A stretch of DNA of 64,000 bases, taken from assembly GCA_026399835.1 (NCBI GenBank), contig JAPLQE010000083.1:62001-126000 (forward strand), in the 5' to 3' direction. Below, piece by piece: positions 53,048-63,218 of this stretch. Origin of the DNA: Burkholderiales bacterium (lineage in GTDB: Bacteria; Pseudomonadota; Gammaproteobacteria; Burkholderiales; Burkholderiaceae_E). A program made the translations under genes and the position numbers. The notes under the pieces are model-generated. The model did no database searches and was not told the DNA's origin. It was given only the letters and a program-made list of their open reading frames with translations. The first letter of the stretch is position 1. Each line of letters begins with the position of its first letter.

Positions 53048-55198
53048 TCAGCCGTCCAGCCGGCGCAGGAACAGGCGCCGCAGCGCCTCGCCGGCCTGCT
53101 CGGCGCCGGGCCGGGACGGCAGCACCACGCGCACCGACGCCGAGGCGCCGATCCGGGACAGCGGCGCCTCGGGCAGGAAGTCGAGCTGGAACCACGGCTC
53201 GAGCGTGCGCAGGCCGTCGCGGTCGGCCGGATCGGTCGGGATCGATCCGCCCGCGCGGTCCGACAGCGCGGCCCCGGGCAGGCCATGGACCGCCTGGGGC
53301 GTCTGCGAGGCGAGCCGCACGTCGATGCGGCGGCCCGGATGGTCGGCGAGGCGCGCCTCGACCGTGTCGCCCGCGCGCATCGCGGCCTTCAGTCGCTGCG
53401 CCTCGTCGTCGCGCGCGAGCGTCTGGATCCGCATCGAGCCGGGCTGCAGCACGTACATCAGCACCTCGCCCTGTCGGACGTGGCGCTCGAGCGGGCCGTC
53501 GGCATCGACGAAGGTGACCGTGCCGTCGGCCGCGGCCCGGATGTCCAGCGACGCGAGCCGGCGCTCGAACTCGGCGTGCCGCGTGCGCAGGCGCTCGATC
53601 TCGTCGAGCGCGACGCCCGCGGCGGCGCGGTCGGACTCGAGGTTGCGGATGCGCTCGGCCTGCTGGGCCTCGAGCTGCGCCTGCAGCCGCGCGAGCTCGG
53701 TCGACAGCGCGAGGCTCTCCATGCGCGCGAGCGGCGTCCCCGCCGTCACCCGCTGCCCCGGCGCCACCAGCACCTCGACGACGCGCCCGGGCTCGGCGCT
53801 GCGCACCTTCGCCGCGTCCGCAGGCATCACCACGCCCGGCAGCGTCATCGCGTCGGGCAGCGGCACGGCGGTCAGCAGCCCGACCACCGCTGCGAGCGCG
53901 ACCGCGATGCCGCCGAGCGCGCGCACCGGCCGCGCCGCGCGCCAGCGGGCACGCCGGGCATAGCCGACCGCGCTCCAGGCGGCACGCCCGACCACCAGCC
54001 ATCCGCCCCAGGCGAGCAGGGCGAGCGCGGCGGGCCGCGAGTACGGCGCGACCCAGCTCGCCAGCCATGCGAACACCAGCACGCGGTAGACCCAGGACGC
54101 GAGCCCCCAGCCGAGCAGCCAAGCCCGCTCGCGACCGCCGCCGGGCAGCGGCGCGTCACGCTCGCCCGCGACCACGCGGCGGGCGAGTGCGATCCAGGCC
54201 GCGCGCGAGCGCTCGGCGAGGTTCGGCAGGCCGAGCGCATCCGACAGCGCGAAGTAGGCGTCGAAGCGCATCAGCGGGTTGCCGTTGACGAACACCGTGG
54301 AGACCGCGCCGATCGTCATCGCGGCGAACGCCGCCGTGCGCACCGCGCCGTCCGCCACCGACAGCCACAGCCACAGGGCCGCCGCGGCGACCAGCAGCTC
54401 GGCCACGATCCCCGCCAGACTGACCGCGATGCGCTGCCGGCGCGAGGCGAACAGCGCCGCGGCGGAGGCATCGACGTAGGGTACCGGCATGCCCATCATC
54501 ACCGTCACGCCGACCTCGCGCACCCGTCCGCCCCAGGTCCGCACCGCCCAGGCGTGCGCCAGCTCGTGGACGGCCTTGAGCAGCGGATACATCAGCCACA
54601 CCGCGAACGCGAAGCCCGGCGTGGGCACGTGGCCGGTGGCGTAGTCGACGAGCGCCTCGGCCTGCTCGAGCGCGACCAGGCCGGCGAACGCCAGGACCGC
54701 GACGCAGGCGAGCAGCGCGCGCCCGGTGTACAGGGGCGCCGCGAGCCGCCAGGTGCGCTCGAGCAGCGGCCCCGGGTCGAGCAGCGGCACCTTGAACGAC
54801 AGCGGGTTGACCGCGGTCAGCAGCCCGCTGCGCCGGCGCTCGGCCTCGCGGCGCGACAGGCGCGACAGGTCGGCGCCCGGGTCGAGCGCGACCAGCCCCG
54901 CGTCGGCGAGCTGCTGCACCAGGTCGACGATCTCGTGCTGCGAGGGCACGGCGTCGCCGGCCTCCGCGAAGAGGCGGTTCCACAGCGTCTCGACCGGCTG
55001 CCGACCGTCGAGGCGGCCGGCGAAGCGGTGGGCGGGCAGGTTCAGCCGCATCTGCCGGCCGAAGGCCTCGTCGCGATAGACGTACCAGACCTCGCCGCGC
55101 ACCTGCTGCCGGCCGATGCGCACCGTGGGCTTCAGGCGCAGCACCAGCTTCGACACCCTGAACCAGTCGGGCGAGTAGAGCGCGTCGACGCTCACCAT
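53048..55198 (-). CDS. Site-2-protease-like membrane protein fused to a HlyD adaptor
   Basis: 716 residues. An N-terminal PqqD-like region (30-105) precedes a polytopic membrane part with the M50 zinc motif HELAH at 211-215 and the second motif [10 protein letters not shown] at 307-316 (Asp313). More helices lead to about 475. Then a HlyD part: lipoyl halves [28 protein letters not shown] and [17 protein letters not shown] around a coiled coil. Members of this build are found in bacteriocin-like and adhesin export loci. The ATG at 55198 overlaps the previous stop, with a GTG at 55195 as alternative. Whether it cuts the cargo or only anchors it is unknown. Confidence 0.85.
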   Translation of the reverse strand: MVSVDALYSPDWFRVSKLVLRLKPTVRIGRQQVRGEVWYVYRDEAFGRQMRLNLPAHRFAGRLDGRQPVETLWNRLFAEAGDAVPSQHEIVDLVQQLADAGLVALDPGADLSRLSRREAERRRSGLLTAVNPLSFKVPLLDPGPLLERTWRLAAPLYTGRALLACVAVLAFAGLVALEQAEALVDYATGHVPTPGFAFAVWLMYPLLKAVHELAHAWAVRTWGGRVREVGVTVMMGMPVPYVDASAAALFASRRQRIAVSLAGIVAELLVAAAALWLWLSVADGAVRTAAFAAMTIGAVSTVFVNGNPLMRFDAYFALSDALGLPNLAERSRAAWIALARRVVAGERDAPLPGGGRERAWLLGWGLASWVYRVLVFAWLASWVAPYSRPAALALLAWGGWLVVGRAAWSAVGYARRARWRAARPVRALGGIAVALAAVVGLLTAVPLPDAMTLPGVVMPADAAKVRSAEPGRVVEVLVAPGQRVTAGTPLARMESLALSTELARLQAQLEAQQAERIRNLESDRAAAGVALDEIERLRTRHAEFERRLASLDIRAAADGTVTFVDADGPLERHVRQGEVLMYVLQPGSMRIQTLARDDEAQRLKAAMRAGDTVEARLADHPGRRIDVRLASQTPQAVHGLPGAALSDRAGGSIPTDPADRDGLRTLEPWFQLDFLPEAPLSRIGASASVRVVLPSRPGAEQAGEALRRLFLRRLDG

Positions 55199-57135
55199 CC
55201 GAGCGCCCAGATCCGGTCGGCGAGCGCGCGCCACGGCCGCTCGAAGAGGACCTGCCCGAGCCGGCGGCTGCCGGCCTCGAACTTGGCGACGCCCTCGTAG
55301 CCCGGGCGCAGCTCGGCGCCGGCGGCGGGCGCCGCCTCGATCTCGAAGACCGTGCGGCCCTCGCGCGCGACCGCGGCCGGCGAGATCCGCACGACCCGGA
55401 TCGGCACCACGCCGCCGGCGTGCGCGCCGAGCGCGAGCACGCCCTCGGCATCCTGCGCGACGCGCGCGACGTCGCGCTCGTCGACGTCGACGATCACCCG
55501 GTGGCGGCCCGCGGGCGCCACCGACAGCAGCGTGTCGCCCGCCTTGACCGGCGCACCGAGCGACTGCGTGAGGTCACCGCTGAGCACCAGCCCGTCGAAC
55601 GGGGCGGCCACCCGCTGCCGCGCGAGCTGCGTGTCGACCATCGAGAGTTGCGCGCGCGCCTGCACGGCGCGCGCGGCATGGACCGCGTACTGCGCGCGAT
55701 CCTCGCGCGCGAGCGCCTCGGTCGCCTGGCGGCCGGCCTGCTCGGCCTCGGTCGACCAGCGCAGGCGCTCCTGCGAGAGCTCGCGGTCGTCGAGCTCGAC
55801 GAGCACCTGCCCCTCGCTCACCGCGTCGCCCGGGCGCACGTGCACGCGCAGCAGCCAGCCGTCGAGCGGTGCGGTGAGCAGGCGCTGCATCGCGCCCTCC
55901 ACGCGCGCCGCGCCGCCGACACGGTCCGGTACCGGCACGAGCGAGGCGAGCGCCAGCACCCCCAGCACCGCCGCCGCGATCCATCCGGCCCGGGCGCGCC
56001 GCTCGAGCAGCCGCTCGCCGAAGGCGGCCACCGGCCGCTCGATGCGCCGGTGCATCGCGACGACCGGGGCGAGCAGCGCGACGAGCCGCTGCAGGCCGGC
56101 CAGCTCGTCGGCGTCGAACGCGGGCGAGGCCCGCTCGAGCGAGATCGCACCGAGCGCCCGGCCGCGCACGATCAGCGGCACCGAGCACGCCGCCCCCACC
56201 TGCGCCAGCCGCGCGAGCTGTGCCTGCGCGATGTTCACCGGCGCGTCGCCCACGGGCGGCGCCGGCCAGGCGACGGCGCCCTGCTGGTCGATCGCCTCGT
56301 CCATCGCGGTCGCGATCGGCGCGACCACCTCGTGCGAGGGCCGCACGCCCACGCCGTCCGACAGCGCCTGCACCCGCACCCCGCTCGCTGCCGCCCAGCC
56401 GAACGCCACCCGCGAGCAGCCGTGCTGCCGGGCGAGGGTCGCGAGCAGCGCGCCGATCGCGTCGCCGAGCCGCTCGGCATCGGCGAGCGCGGCCTGGCAC
56501 TCGACGATGCGGGCGAGCTCGCCCGCGGCGCGGGGCCGGGCGTCTTCGGCAGGCGTCGCGATCGCGCCGGCGCCGGGCGGCTCGGGCGCGTGATCGGCGG
56601 CGTGATCGGCGGCGTGATCGGCGGCGTGATCGGCAACGATATCGGCCGCGTGACCGGCCGCGACCTCTGCCGAGACCTGCCCCGCACCCGCTGCCGCAGC
56701 CACCGCCGCATCCAGCGCGGCGTCGAGCCGCCTGCGCCAGGCGCCGACGGCGCGCTCGACGTCGGTCGCCGTGCCGTCGACGAGGAGCGCCACGGCGCCG
56801 ATCGTCCGCCCCTCGTCCGCGAGCGGCACCGCCAGCAGGTTCGCACCGCCCGCCGCCGACATGGGCAACTCGAAGACCGGACGCCCGTCGTCCAGCACAC
56901 CCGCGCACGCGCCGTGAGCGACCGGCGGCGCATCGGATCCGGCCGGCCAGGTCGCCAGCGCCCTGAGGCCGCCGCGATGGCGGTCGGGCACTGCGATCAG
57001 CCCCGCGCGGATCGCGGGATCGGCACGGCAGCCCGCCGTGAACGCCGCCACCAGGACGGCCACCGCGCGCGGCGAGTCCGTCCGCGCCGGGGCGCGGGCC
57101 TGCTGCGTGTCGATGGCGGGCGTGTCTGGGGACAT
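55192..57135 (-). CDS. GAF-domain HlyD family inner-membrane adaptor
   Basis: 647 residues. Two GAF-like regions (about 25-145 and 215-385: [16 protein letters not shown] ... [32 protein letters not shown]) lie in the cytosol and are joined by an ADHA-repeat linker near 166-181. A single membrane helix (about 408-428, [19 protein letters not shown]) leads to a periplasmic HlyD part: [27 protein letters not shown] and [19 protein letters not shown] flanking a hairpin. A cytosolic small-molecule sensor on an export adaptor suggests gating by a ligand such as a nucleotide. First gene of the operon. Confidence 0.83.
   Translation of the reverse strand: MSPDTPAIDTQQARAPARTDSPRAVAVLVAAFTAGCRADPAIRAGLIAVPDRHRGGLRALATWPAGSDAPPVAHGACAGVLDDGRPVFELPMSAAGGANLLAVPLADEGRTIGAVALLVDGTATDVERAVGAWRRRLDAALDAAVAAAAGAGQVSAEVAAGHAADIVADHAADHAADHAADHAPEPPGAGAIATPAEDARPRAAGELARIVECQAALADAERLGDAIGALLATLARQHGCSRVAFGWAAASGVRVQALSDGVGVRPSHEVVAPIATAMDEAIDQQGAVAWPAPPVGDAPVNIAQAQLARLAQVGAACSVPLIVRGRALGAISLERASPAFDADELAGLQRLVALLAPVVAMHRRIERPVAAFGERLLERRARAGWIAAAVLGVLALASLVPVPDRVGGAARVEGAMQRLLTAPLDGWLLRVHVRPGDAVSEGQVLVELDDRELSQERLRWSTEAEQAGRQATEALAREDRAQYAVHAARAVQARAQLSMVDTQLARQRVAAPFDGLVLSGDLTQSLGAPVKAGDTLLSVAPAGRHRVIVDVDERDVARVAQDAEGVLALGAHAGGVVPIRVVRISPAAVAREGRTVFEIEAAPAAGAELRPGYEGVAKFEAGSRRLGQVLFERPWRALADRIWALGW
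56588..56634. repeat. In-frame 12-bp tandem repeat in the GAF-HlyD gene
   Basis: 3.9 copies of GCGTGATCGGCG, coding for repeated A-D-H-A in the linker between the two GAF-like regions. Copy changes keep the frame. Confidence 0.88.
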
Positions 57136-57511
57136 GGATCCGGGGCGTGGCGGCCGGGCGTGGAGACGCCGTCTCGGGGCGCCGCGTCCGGCGGCCCCGC
57201 CCTGAAAGGGTCGGAGACGCTCACCGGGGCGACAACGCCGGCGCGACGAGCGGCCACTCCGACCCGGTGCGCGCGACGCGACGGGGCCCACCGGCGTCGC
57301 CTCGCGACCGCAGTCCGTCCTGAGGGGTCGGACTCGGCGCCGGGCAGCGTCCATCGCCGCGGCGGCCCGCTCGCGCCTCGGCACCGCCGCTGGCGCACCC
57401 GCCGCGGTGCCGCGGGTCGCACGCCGCAGGTCGACCCGTGCGCGCGCCGGGCCGGGCTTTTCCGTACACTGGCCCATTCTCCACCGCGACCTTCCCCCGG
57501 GAGCCTCCCCG
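57136..57511. other. 376-base gap between the secretion operon and glgC
   Basis: No coding frame with family features was found. It must hold both divergent promoters. GAGAC-GCC-GTCTC at 57163-57175 is a short inverted repeat 28 bases upstream of the GAF-HlyD start. On the glgC side TACACT at 57465-57470 is a possible -10 box and GGGAG at 57499-57503 is the ribosome site. No good -35 was seen for either. Confidence 0.4.
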
Positions 57512-58771
57512 ATGACCGAGAACGCACTCGCGCGCCTGCAGCTGCCCCGGCGGGCCATGGCGCTCGTGCTCGCGGGCGGCCGCGGCAGCCGCCTGCAGCA
57601 GCTCACCGACATCCGATCCAAGCCCGCCGTCTACTTCGGCGGCAAGTTCCGGATCGTCGACTTCGCGATGTCGAACTGCCTGAACTCGGGCATCCGGCGG
57701 ATGGCAGTGATGACGCAGTACAAGTCGCACAGCCTGCTGCGGCACATCCAGCGCGGCTGGGGCTTCATGCGCGGCGAGCTCAACGAATTCGTCGACCTGC
57801 TGCCGGCGCAGCAGCGGCTCGACGACGTGTCCTGGTACCGCGGCACCGCCGACGCCGTCTTCCAGAACCTCGACATCATCCGGCACCACCGGCCCGAGTA
57901 CCTGCTGATCCTGGCCGCCGATCACATCTACAAGATGGACTACTCGATGATGCTCGCCGAGCACGTCGAGCGCGGCGTGCCCTGCACGGTCGGCTGCTTC
58001 GAGGTGCCGATCGCCGAGGCCAGCGCCTTCGGCGTGATGAAGGTCGACGAGAACGACCGCATCCTCGAGTTCGCCGAGAAGCCGGCCCATCCCGAGCCGA
58101 TGCCGGGTCGCCCCGACGTCGCGCTCGCGAGCATGGGCATCTACCTGTTCGACGCCGAGTTCCTCTACGACGAGCTGCCGAAGTTCATGAGCGGCGACCT
58201 CACCCACCACGACTTCGGCCGCGACGTGATCCCGGCGATGGTCGCGGGCGGGCGCGCGATCGCCCATCCGTTCTCGCGCAGCTGCGTCGGCGAGCCGGGC
58301 AAGGGAGCCTACTGGCGCGACGTCGGCACGCTCGACGCGTACTGGGAGGCGAACATCGACCTCACCGCGACCGATCCGCAGCTCAACCTCTACGACCGCG
58401 ACTGGCCGATCTGGACCTACCAGGAGCAGCTTCCGCCGGCCAAGTTCGTCCACAACATGGGCGATCGGCGCGGCACGGCGACCGAGTCGATGGTCTCGGG
58501 CGGCTGCATCATCTCCGGCTCGCTCAACCGTTCGCTGCTGTTCTCGAGCTGCCGCGTGCACTCGTTCTCGAAGGTCGAGTGGTCGGTGCTGCTGCCCGAG
58601 GTCGTGGTCGGGCGCGGCGCGCGGCTGACCAAGTGCATCGTCGACCGCGGCTGCGAGATCCCGGACGGGCTGGTGGTCGGCGAGGATCCGGTGGCCGACG
58701 CGGCCCGCTTCAACCGCACCGAGCGCGGCGTCACGCTGATCACTCGAAACATGCTCGCGCGGCTCTCCTGA
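57512..58771 (+). CDS. glgC: Glucose-1-phosphate adenylyltransferase
   Basis: 419 residues. [35 protein letters not shown] (only partly quoted family start), [17 protein letters not shown], the catalytic [12 protein letters not shown], and FAEKPAHP are the hallmarks. A left-handed beta-helix closes the protein. The enzyme makes ADP-glucose from ATP and glucose-1-phosphate, the committed step of bacterial glycogen synthesis. GGGAG precedes the ATG at 57512 by 8 bases. It is coupled to glgA by a TGATG overlap. Confidence 0.95.
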   Translation: MTENALARLQLPRRAMALVLAGGRGSRLQQLTDIRSKPAVYFGGKFRIVDFAMSNCLNSGIRRMAVMTQYKSHSLLRHIQRGWGFMRGELNEFVDLLPAQQRLDDVSWYRGTADAVFQNLDIIRHHRPEYLLILAADHIYKMDYSMMLAEHVERGVPCTVGCFEVPIAEASAFGVMKVDENDRILEFAEKPAHPEPMPGRPDVALASMGIYLFDAEFLYDELPKFMSGDLTHHDFGRDVIPAMVAGGRAIAHPFSRSCVGEPGKGAYWRDVGTLDAYWEANIDLTATDPQLNLYDRDWPIWTYQEQLPPAKFVHNMGDRRGTATESMVSGGCIISGSLNRSLLFSSCRVHSFSKVEWSVLLPEVVVGRGARLTKCIVDRGCEIPDGLVVGEDPVADAARFNRTERGVTLITRNMLARLS

Positions 58772-60282
58772 TGGCCGGGGTCCGGAAGGGCGCGGGCCGT
58801 CCCGCGCCGCTGCGCGTGCTGCACGTGGCCGCGGAATGGTTCCCGCTGGTCAAGACCGGCGGGCTCGCCGACGTGGTCGCCGCGCTGCCCGCGGCCCAGC
58901 GCGCGGCCGGGCTCGACGCGCGGCTGCTGCTGCCCGCCTACCCGGCGCTGCGCCAGGCGCTCGCCGGCGCCGTCGAGGTCGCGCGGATCGGGGCGGCATT
59001 CGGCGCGGCCCGCGTGGCGCTGCTGCGCGGCACGCTGCCCGGCTCCGACGTGCCGACCTACCTGATCGACGCGCCCTGGCTCTACGACCGTCCCGGCAAC
59101 CCCTACCTCGGACCCGACGGGCAGGAGTGGGCGGACACGCTGCAGCGCTTCGGGCTGCTCGGCTGGATCGGCGCGCAGCTCGCGGCCGGCGGCCTGGACC
59201 CCGACTGGGCGCCCGCCGTCGTGCACGCGCACGACTGGCATGCCGCGCTCGTGCCGGTCTACCTCGCCGCGCGCGGCGCCGCGGGCATGCAGGCGCGCAC
59301 CGTGCTGACGGTGCACAACCTCGCCTACCAGGGCCGCTTCGCGCTCGAGCGCTTCGGCGAGCTCGGGCTGCCGGCGTGGATGGCGGGTCCGGCTGGCATC
59401 GAGTTCCACGGCACCCTGCGGCTGCTCAAGGGCGGCCTGATGTTCGCCGACCGGATCACCACCGTCAGCCCGACCTATGCGCGCGAGATCCTCGGCCCCG
59501 CCGAAGGGCACGAGCTCGACGACGTGCTGCGCCACCGCGCCGACCGCCTGACGGGCATCGTCAACGGGATCGACGATGCGGTGTGGAACCCCGCCACCGA
59601 CCGCGCGATCGCCGCGACCTACGATGCGACCGACCTGACCGGCAAGGCCGCGTGCAAGCTCGCGCTGCAGCGCGAGCTGGGCCTGGCGCCGGTCGCCGGC
59701 GCGCCGCTGCTCGGCGTGATCAGCCGGCTCACGCCGCAGAAGGGCCTGGACCTGCTGCTGTCGACGCTGCCGCAGTGGCTGGGCGCCGGCGGCCAGGTGG
59801 CGCTGGTCGGCTCCGGCGATCCGGCGCTCGAGCACGCCTGGCGCGCCGCCGCGCAGGCCGCGCCCGATGCGGTCGCCGTGCGCATCGTCTACGACGAGGC
59901 GCTCGCGCACCGCGTCGTCGCCGGCAGCGACCTGATCGGCGTGCCCTCGCGCTTCGAGCCCTGCGGGCTCACCCAGCTCTACGGGTTGCGCTATGGGACG
60001 CTGCCGGTGGTGCACCGGGTGGGCGGCCTGGCCGACACGGTGGTGGACGCCGGCGAGGACGCGCTGCGCGAGGACCGCGCCACCGGGTTCGCGTTCTCCG
60101 GGGCCAGCCCCGAGGCGCTCGCGCGGGCGCTGCGCCACGCGCTCGACGGCTGGCACCATCCGGCCGCCTGGAAGCGGGTGCAGCGCCGGGCGATGGCGCA
60201 GGACACCTCCTGGCGCGCGCCGGCCGCCCGCTACGCCACCCTTTACGCCGCGCTCCACGCCGAGGCGCTCGCCCGGTCCTGA
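58771..60282 (+). CDS. glgA: Glycogen synthase, ADP-glucose dependent (GT5)
   Basis: 503 residues. The ADP-glucose site [13 protein letters not shown] is at about 29-41, [15 protein letters not shown] marks the glucan side, and the C-terminal half has [14 protein letters not shown] and [23 protein letters not shown] with the two catalytic Glu/His region residues. It elongates alpha-1,4-glucan with ADP-glucose. The start codon overlaps the glgC stop, so both products are made together. Branching and debranching genes are not in this window. Confidence 0.95.
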   Translation: MAGVRKGAGRPAPLRVLHVAAEWFPLVKTGGLADVVAALPAAQRAAGLDARLLLPAYPALRQALAGAVEVARIGAAFGAARVALLRGTLPGSDVPTYLIDAPWLYDRPGNPYLGPDGQEWADTLQRFGLLGWIGAQLAAGGLDPDWAPAVVHAHDWHAALVPVYLAARGAAGMQARTVLTVHNLAYQGRFALERFGELGLPAWMAGPAGIEFHGTLRLLKGGLMFADRITTVSPTYAREILGPAEGHELDDVLRHRADRLTGIVNGIDDAVWNPATDRAIAATYDATDLTGKAACKLALQRELGLAPVAGAPLLGVISRLTPQKGLDLLLSTLPQWLGAGGQVALVGSGDPALEHAWRAAAQAAPDAVAVRIVYDEALAHRVVAGSDLIGVPSRFEPCGLTQLYGLRYGTLPVVHRVGGLADTVVDAGEDALREDRATGFAFSGASPEALARALRHALDGWHHPAAWKRVQRRAMAQDTSWRAPAARYATLYAALHAEALARS

Positions 60283-60342
60283 ACGCGGGCGCGGCGACGC
60301 GCCGACTTGCGCTCGATCAAGTCGGACCGGGCGCCGGCGACC

Positions 60343-60348
60343 TACGAT
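60343..60348 (+). promoter_or_regulatory. -10 box before a possible leaderless potassium-channel start
   Basis: TACGAT, then 6 bases and an in-frame GTG at 60355, the same spacing as before the DUF4258 and Fic genes. No clear -35 box. Confidence 0.35.
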
Positions 60349-60354
60349 CGGCCG

Positions 60355-61383
60355 GTGCGCCTCCTCCTAGCGATCCTCGTCGAAAGCCCCCATTTCAGGC
60401 GGCTGCTGGGTGCGCTCGGCGTGTTCGTCGCGATCCTCGTGGCCGGCACGCTCGGCTACCTCGTGCTCGGCACGCCCGGCACCACGGTGATCGACGGGCT
60501 CTACATGACCTTCATCACGGTGGCGACGATCGGCTACGAGGAAGTGGTCGACATGGACCACTCCGACCTCGGCCGGATCTTCACCATGGCGATCGCGCTG
60601 GCCGGCATCGCCAACATGACCTTCCTGTTCTCGACGGTCACCGCCTTCCTGCTCGAGACGAACCTGAACCACGCCTATCGGAGACGCCGCATGCAGGCCG
60701 CGATCGACACCCTCTCGGGGCACTTCATCGTCTGCGGCGCGGGCCGCATCGGCGGCTACGTGATCGACGAGCTGCGTGCCGACCGCCGCAGCTTCGTCGT
60801 CGTCGAGACCGACGCGGCGACCCTCGAGCGCCGGCTCGAGGCCGACCCGCGGCTGCTCGCGCTGCACGGCGACGCGGCCGACGACGACGTGCTCGCGCGC
60901 GCCGGGATCGCGCGGGCGGCGGGCGTCTTCGCGGTCAGCGGCGACGACTCGAAGAACCTGGTGATCAGCCTGTCGGCCAAGCAGCTCAATCCGGCGGTGC
61001 GCGTGGTGGCGCGCGTGCACGATCCGCGCAACGCGGCCAAGACGCTGCGCGCGGGGGCCGACCAGATCGTGTCGCCCGACTACACCGGCGGGCACCGTAT
61101 CGCGTCGCTGATGATCCGGCCGCAGATGGTGTCGCTGGTGGACGAGCTGCTGCGCGCCGGCGAGCGACTCGCGGTCGAGGAGGTGGTGGTGCCTGCGCGG
61201 CCGTCCCCCCTGCGGATCGGCGCGCTCGGGCACAGCGTGGAATGGCTGCTGGTCGCGGTCCGCGACGGCAGCGAGTGGCGCTTCAATCCGCCGCAGGACG
61301 CGTCGGTCTCGCCGGGTCAGGCGCTGGTGGTGATCGCCAGCGCCGAGGGGCGGCGCGAGCTGCTGGCGCGGGTGGCCGGCTGA
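60355..61383 (+). CDS. Potassium channel with TrkA-N (RCK) domain, unusual filter
   Basis: 342 residues from the GTG at 60355 (a TTG at 60307 would add 16). Two membrane helices (about 16-38 and 75-97) enclose a pore loop TFITVATIGYEEVVDM; the usual filter is T-[VI]-G-[YF]-G, here the last Gly is Glu. A complete TrkA-N domain follows (HFIVCGAGRIGGYVIDELRA, VVVETDAATLERR, GDAADDDVLARAGIARA) and a TrkA-C domain closes the protein. The RCK domain binds NAD(H) or another nucleotide and gates the pore. Position after glgCA may be chance. Confidence 0.85.
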   Translation: MRLLLAILVESPHFRRLLGALGVFVAILVAGTLGYLVLGTPGTTVIDGLYMTFITVATIGYEEVVDMDHSDLGRIFTMAIALAGIANMTFLFSTVTAFLLETNLNHAYRRRRMQAAIDTLSGHFIVCGAGRIGGYVIDELRADRRSFVVVETDAATLERRLEADPRLLALHGDAADDDVLARAGIARAAGVFAVSGDDSKNLVISLSAKQLNPAVRVVARVHDPRNAAKTLRAGADQIVSPDYTGGHRIASLMIRPQMVSLVDELLRAGERLAVEEVVVPARPSPLRIGALGHSVEWLLVAVRDGSEWRFNPPQDASVSPGQALVVIASAEGRRELLARVAG

Positions 61384-61392
61384 GGGAGGGCG

Positions 61393-63060
61393 TCAGTCGC
61401 CCGTCGGCATGCCGGTGAACACGCGCTCGTCGCCGGGGATCTGCCGATCGAGCTCGGCGAGGCAGCGGCGCACGTCGGCCGCGGACGCCGCATCGAACCC
61501 CTTGGCGCGCATGCGCAGCGTCCGCACCTGCACGACAGCCAACAGCACCACCGGGTTCGCGGGCAGCTTCTCGCGGGCGCGCAACACGTGCGCCAGCGCC
61601 TCGTCGAAGCGGGCGCGGTGCAGCGCGGCGAGCGCCTCGGCGACGTCGGCGGCGGCGGTCGTCCCACCGTCCGGCGACCGGGCTCCCGGCGCGGCGGCGG
61701 GCGGTGCCGCAGGCAGCTCGCTCACGTCGCGCACGAAGGCCTCGGGATCGAAGCCGGCATCGGTCAGGACGCGGCGGGCGAGCGCGCCAGGCCCGTGCGC
61801 CCGCGGCCGCAGCGCGACCGCGCGCTCGGCCATGCGCCGGCCGTCCTCGTGCAGGCCGGCCGCGAACGCGCCCTGCGCCACCAGCAGCAGCACCGTCTCG
61901 GTCAGCTCGGAGGCGATCGCCAGATCGAGCGCCGTGCGCGCCGCGGCCTCGGACGCGCCAGCGTCGCCCTGCGCGTCGTGGGCCTGCGCCTGCACCGCGG
62001 CGGCGAGCGCGCGCGAGGGCGTGTCGGCCTCGCCGTCGACTGCGCCGACCGTGCGCAGCGCCTTGTCGGCGGCGCCGCGGTCGACGAACACCTGGCCGAG
62101 CATGCAGGTGTCGAGCGGCCTGCGGGTCAACGAGTTCGAGGTACTGCGGATCACCTCGGTGTAGCAGGCCTCGGCCTGCGCGAGCTCGCCGTGAGCGAGC
62201 GCCAGCTCGCCGAGCGCGCGCAGCCGCTGCGTGCTGGAGAGCTGCTCGAGCGCCTGGCGGGCGACCTCGAGCGCGCGCTCGACCTGCCCCGTCTCCTGCA
62301 ACAGTTCGATCAGCAGGTCGTACGCCTCGCCAGCGGCCGGTTGAAAGCGCACCGTGTTGCGCAGCCGCCGGATCGCGTCGTCGGTGCGACGCTCCGCGCG
62401 CTCGCAGTGCGCGAGCGCGACTGCCGTCCAGGGCAGGTCGGCACGCAGCGCCATCGCCTTGTCGCAGACCTCGCGCACCTGCCCGAAGCGCCCCAGGTCG
62501 ATCAGCGCCCGCGCCTGCCAGCGCAGCAGCTCAAGCGAGGTGCTGCCCGCCTGCTCGGCCAGACGCCTGGCGTGCGCGAGCATGGCCTCGGGGTCGCGCG
62601 CGTCGGCGGCGGCGAACAGCGGCGCGTGGATCGCGCGGCGGCGCAGCACATGCTCGATGCGGGGCCCGACTGCCGACGCGGTCAGCGGCTTGAGCACGAA
62701 GCCGTCGGGCTGCCACTCGCGCGCCGACGCGACCAGCGAACGCATCACCTCGGCGCTCATCAGCAGGAACGCGGCCGAGGGCGCGAGCAGGCGGCGCGTG
62801 CGCACGTACTCGAGCACCTGGCTGCCGTCCATCGTCGAGCGGAAGCTCGCCTCGCACAGCACCAGGTCGAAGGCCTCGACCTCCATCATCCGGATCGCGC
62901 GGACCGGGTCGCCCACCTGCTGGACCTGCGCGATCCCCAGGCCCTGCAGCAGCAGCCGGACCGCCGGGCGCAGCGCGGCGTCCTCGTCGACGACCAGCGC
63001 CCGCACCGCCGAAGGCAGCTGCGGGCGGGCCGTGACGGGGGCGGGGAGGACGACGCTCAT
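61393..63060 (-). CDS. Response-regulator-like protein with TPR repeats
   Basis: 555 residues. Residues 18-135 form a receiver fold: RALVVDEDAALRPAVRLLL (acidic pair), the acceptor strand DLVLCEASFRST, where Glu replaces the phosphorylatable Asp, LLMSAEV, and Lys in GFVLKPL. The rest (about 150-530) is helical with TPR-like repeats (ARALIDLGRFGQVREVCDKA, AAGEAYDLLIELLQETGQVERALEVARQAL). There is no DNA-binding or enzymatic output, so it works through protein contacts. The Glu may mimic permanent phosphorylation. Confidence 0.8.
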   Translation of the reverse strand: MSVVLPAPVTARPQLPSAVRALVVDEDAALRPAVRLLLQGLGIAQVQQVGDPVRAIRMMEVEAFDLVLCEASFRSTMDGSQVLEYVRTRRLLAPSAAFLLMSAEVMRSLVASAREWQPDGFVLKPLTASAVGPRIEHVLRRRAIHAPLFAAADARDPEAMLAHARRLAEQAGSTSLELLRWQARALIDLGRFGQVREVCDKAMALRADLPWTAVALAHCERAERRTDDAIRRLRNTVRFQPAAGEAYDLLIELLQETGQVERALEVARQALEQLSSTQRLRALGELALAHGELAQAEACYTEVIRSTSNSLTRRPLDTCMLGQVFVDRGAADKALRTVGAVDGEADTPSRALAAAVQAQAHDAQGDAGASEAAARTALDLAIASELTETVLLLVAQGAFAAGLHEDGRRMAERAVALRPRAHGPGALARRVLTDAGFDPEAFVRDVSELPAAPPAAAPGARSPDGGTTAAADVAEALAALHRARFDEALAHVLRAREKLPANPVVLLAVVQVRTLRMRAKGFDAASAADVRRCLAELDRQIPGDERVFTGMPTGD

Positions 63061-63162
63061 CCCGGGAGCATTCACTCGGGGGCGGTGCGCGGTCGAGCGC
63101 CGTGGCACGGGCGGTCTCCGGGCCGCGATGCACGGCGGTCCGCGCGCTGCGCCCGACCCAAT

Positions 63163-63218
63163 GGCCCGGCGGCCCGGCGGCCCGGCGGCCCGGCGGATCA
63201 GCGGATCAGCGGATCAGC
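63163..63218. repeat. Two consecutive 8-bp tandem repeats across a stop codon
   Basis: Four copies of GGCCCGGC (63163-63194) pass directly into three copies of GGATCAGC (63195-63218). The TGA of the DUF456 gene (63208-63206) lies in the second array. As 8 is not a multiple of 3, changes in copy number upstream of the stop would shift the C-terminal frame. Confidence 0.9.

Noticed and set aside
50918-55300. 1460-codon plus-strand open frame opposite the SecA-like and M50-HlyD genes
   Set aside because: Antisense shadow: very high R/A/G/H content and no domain, while the minus strand has full SecA and M50 motifs.
55420-57500. Plus-strand open frame running into glgC/glgA
   Set aside because: The first two-thirds are antisense to the GAF-HlyD gene; only the glgA end in another start is real.
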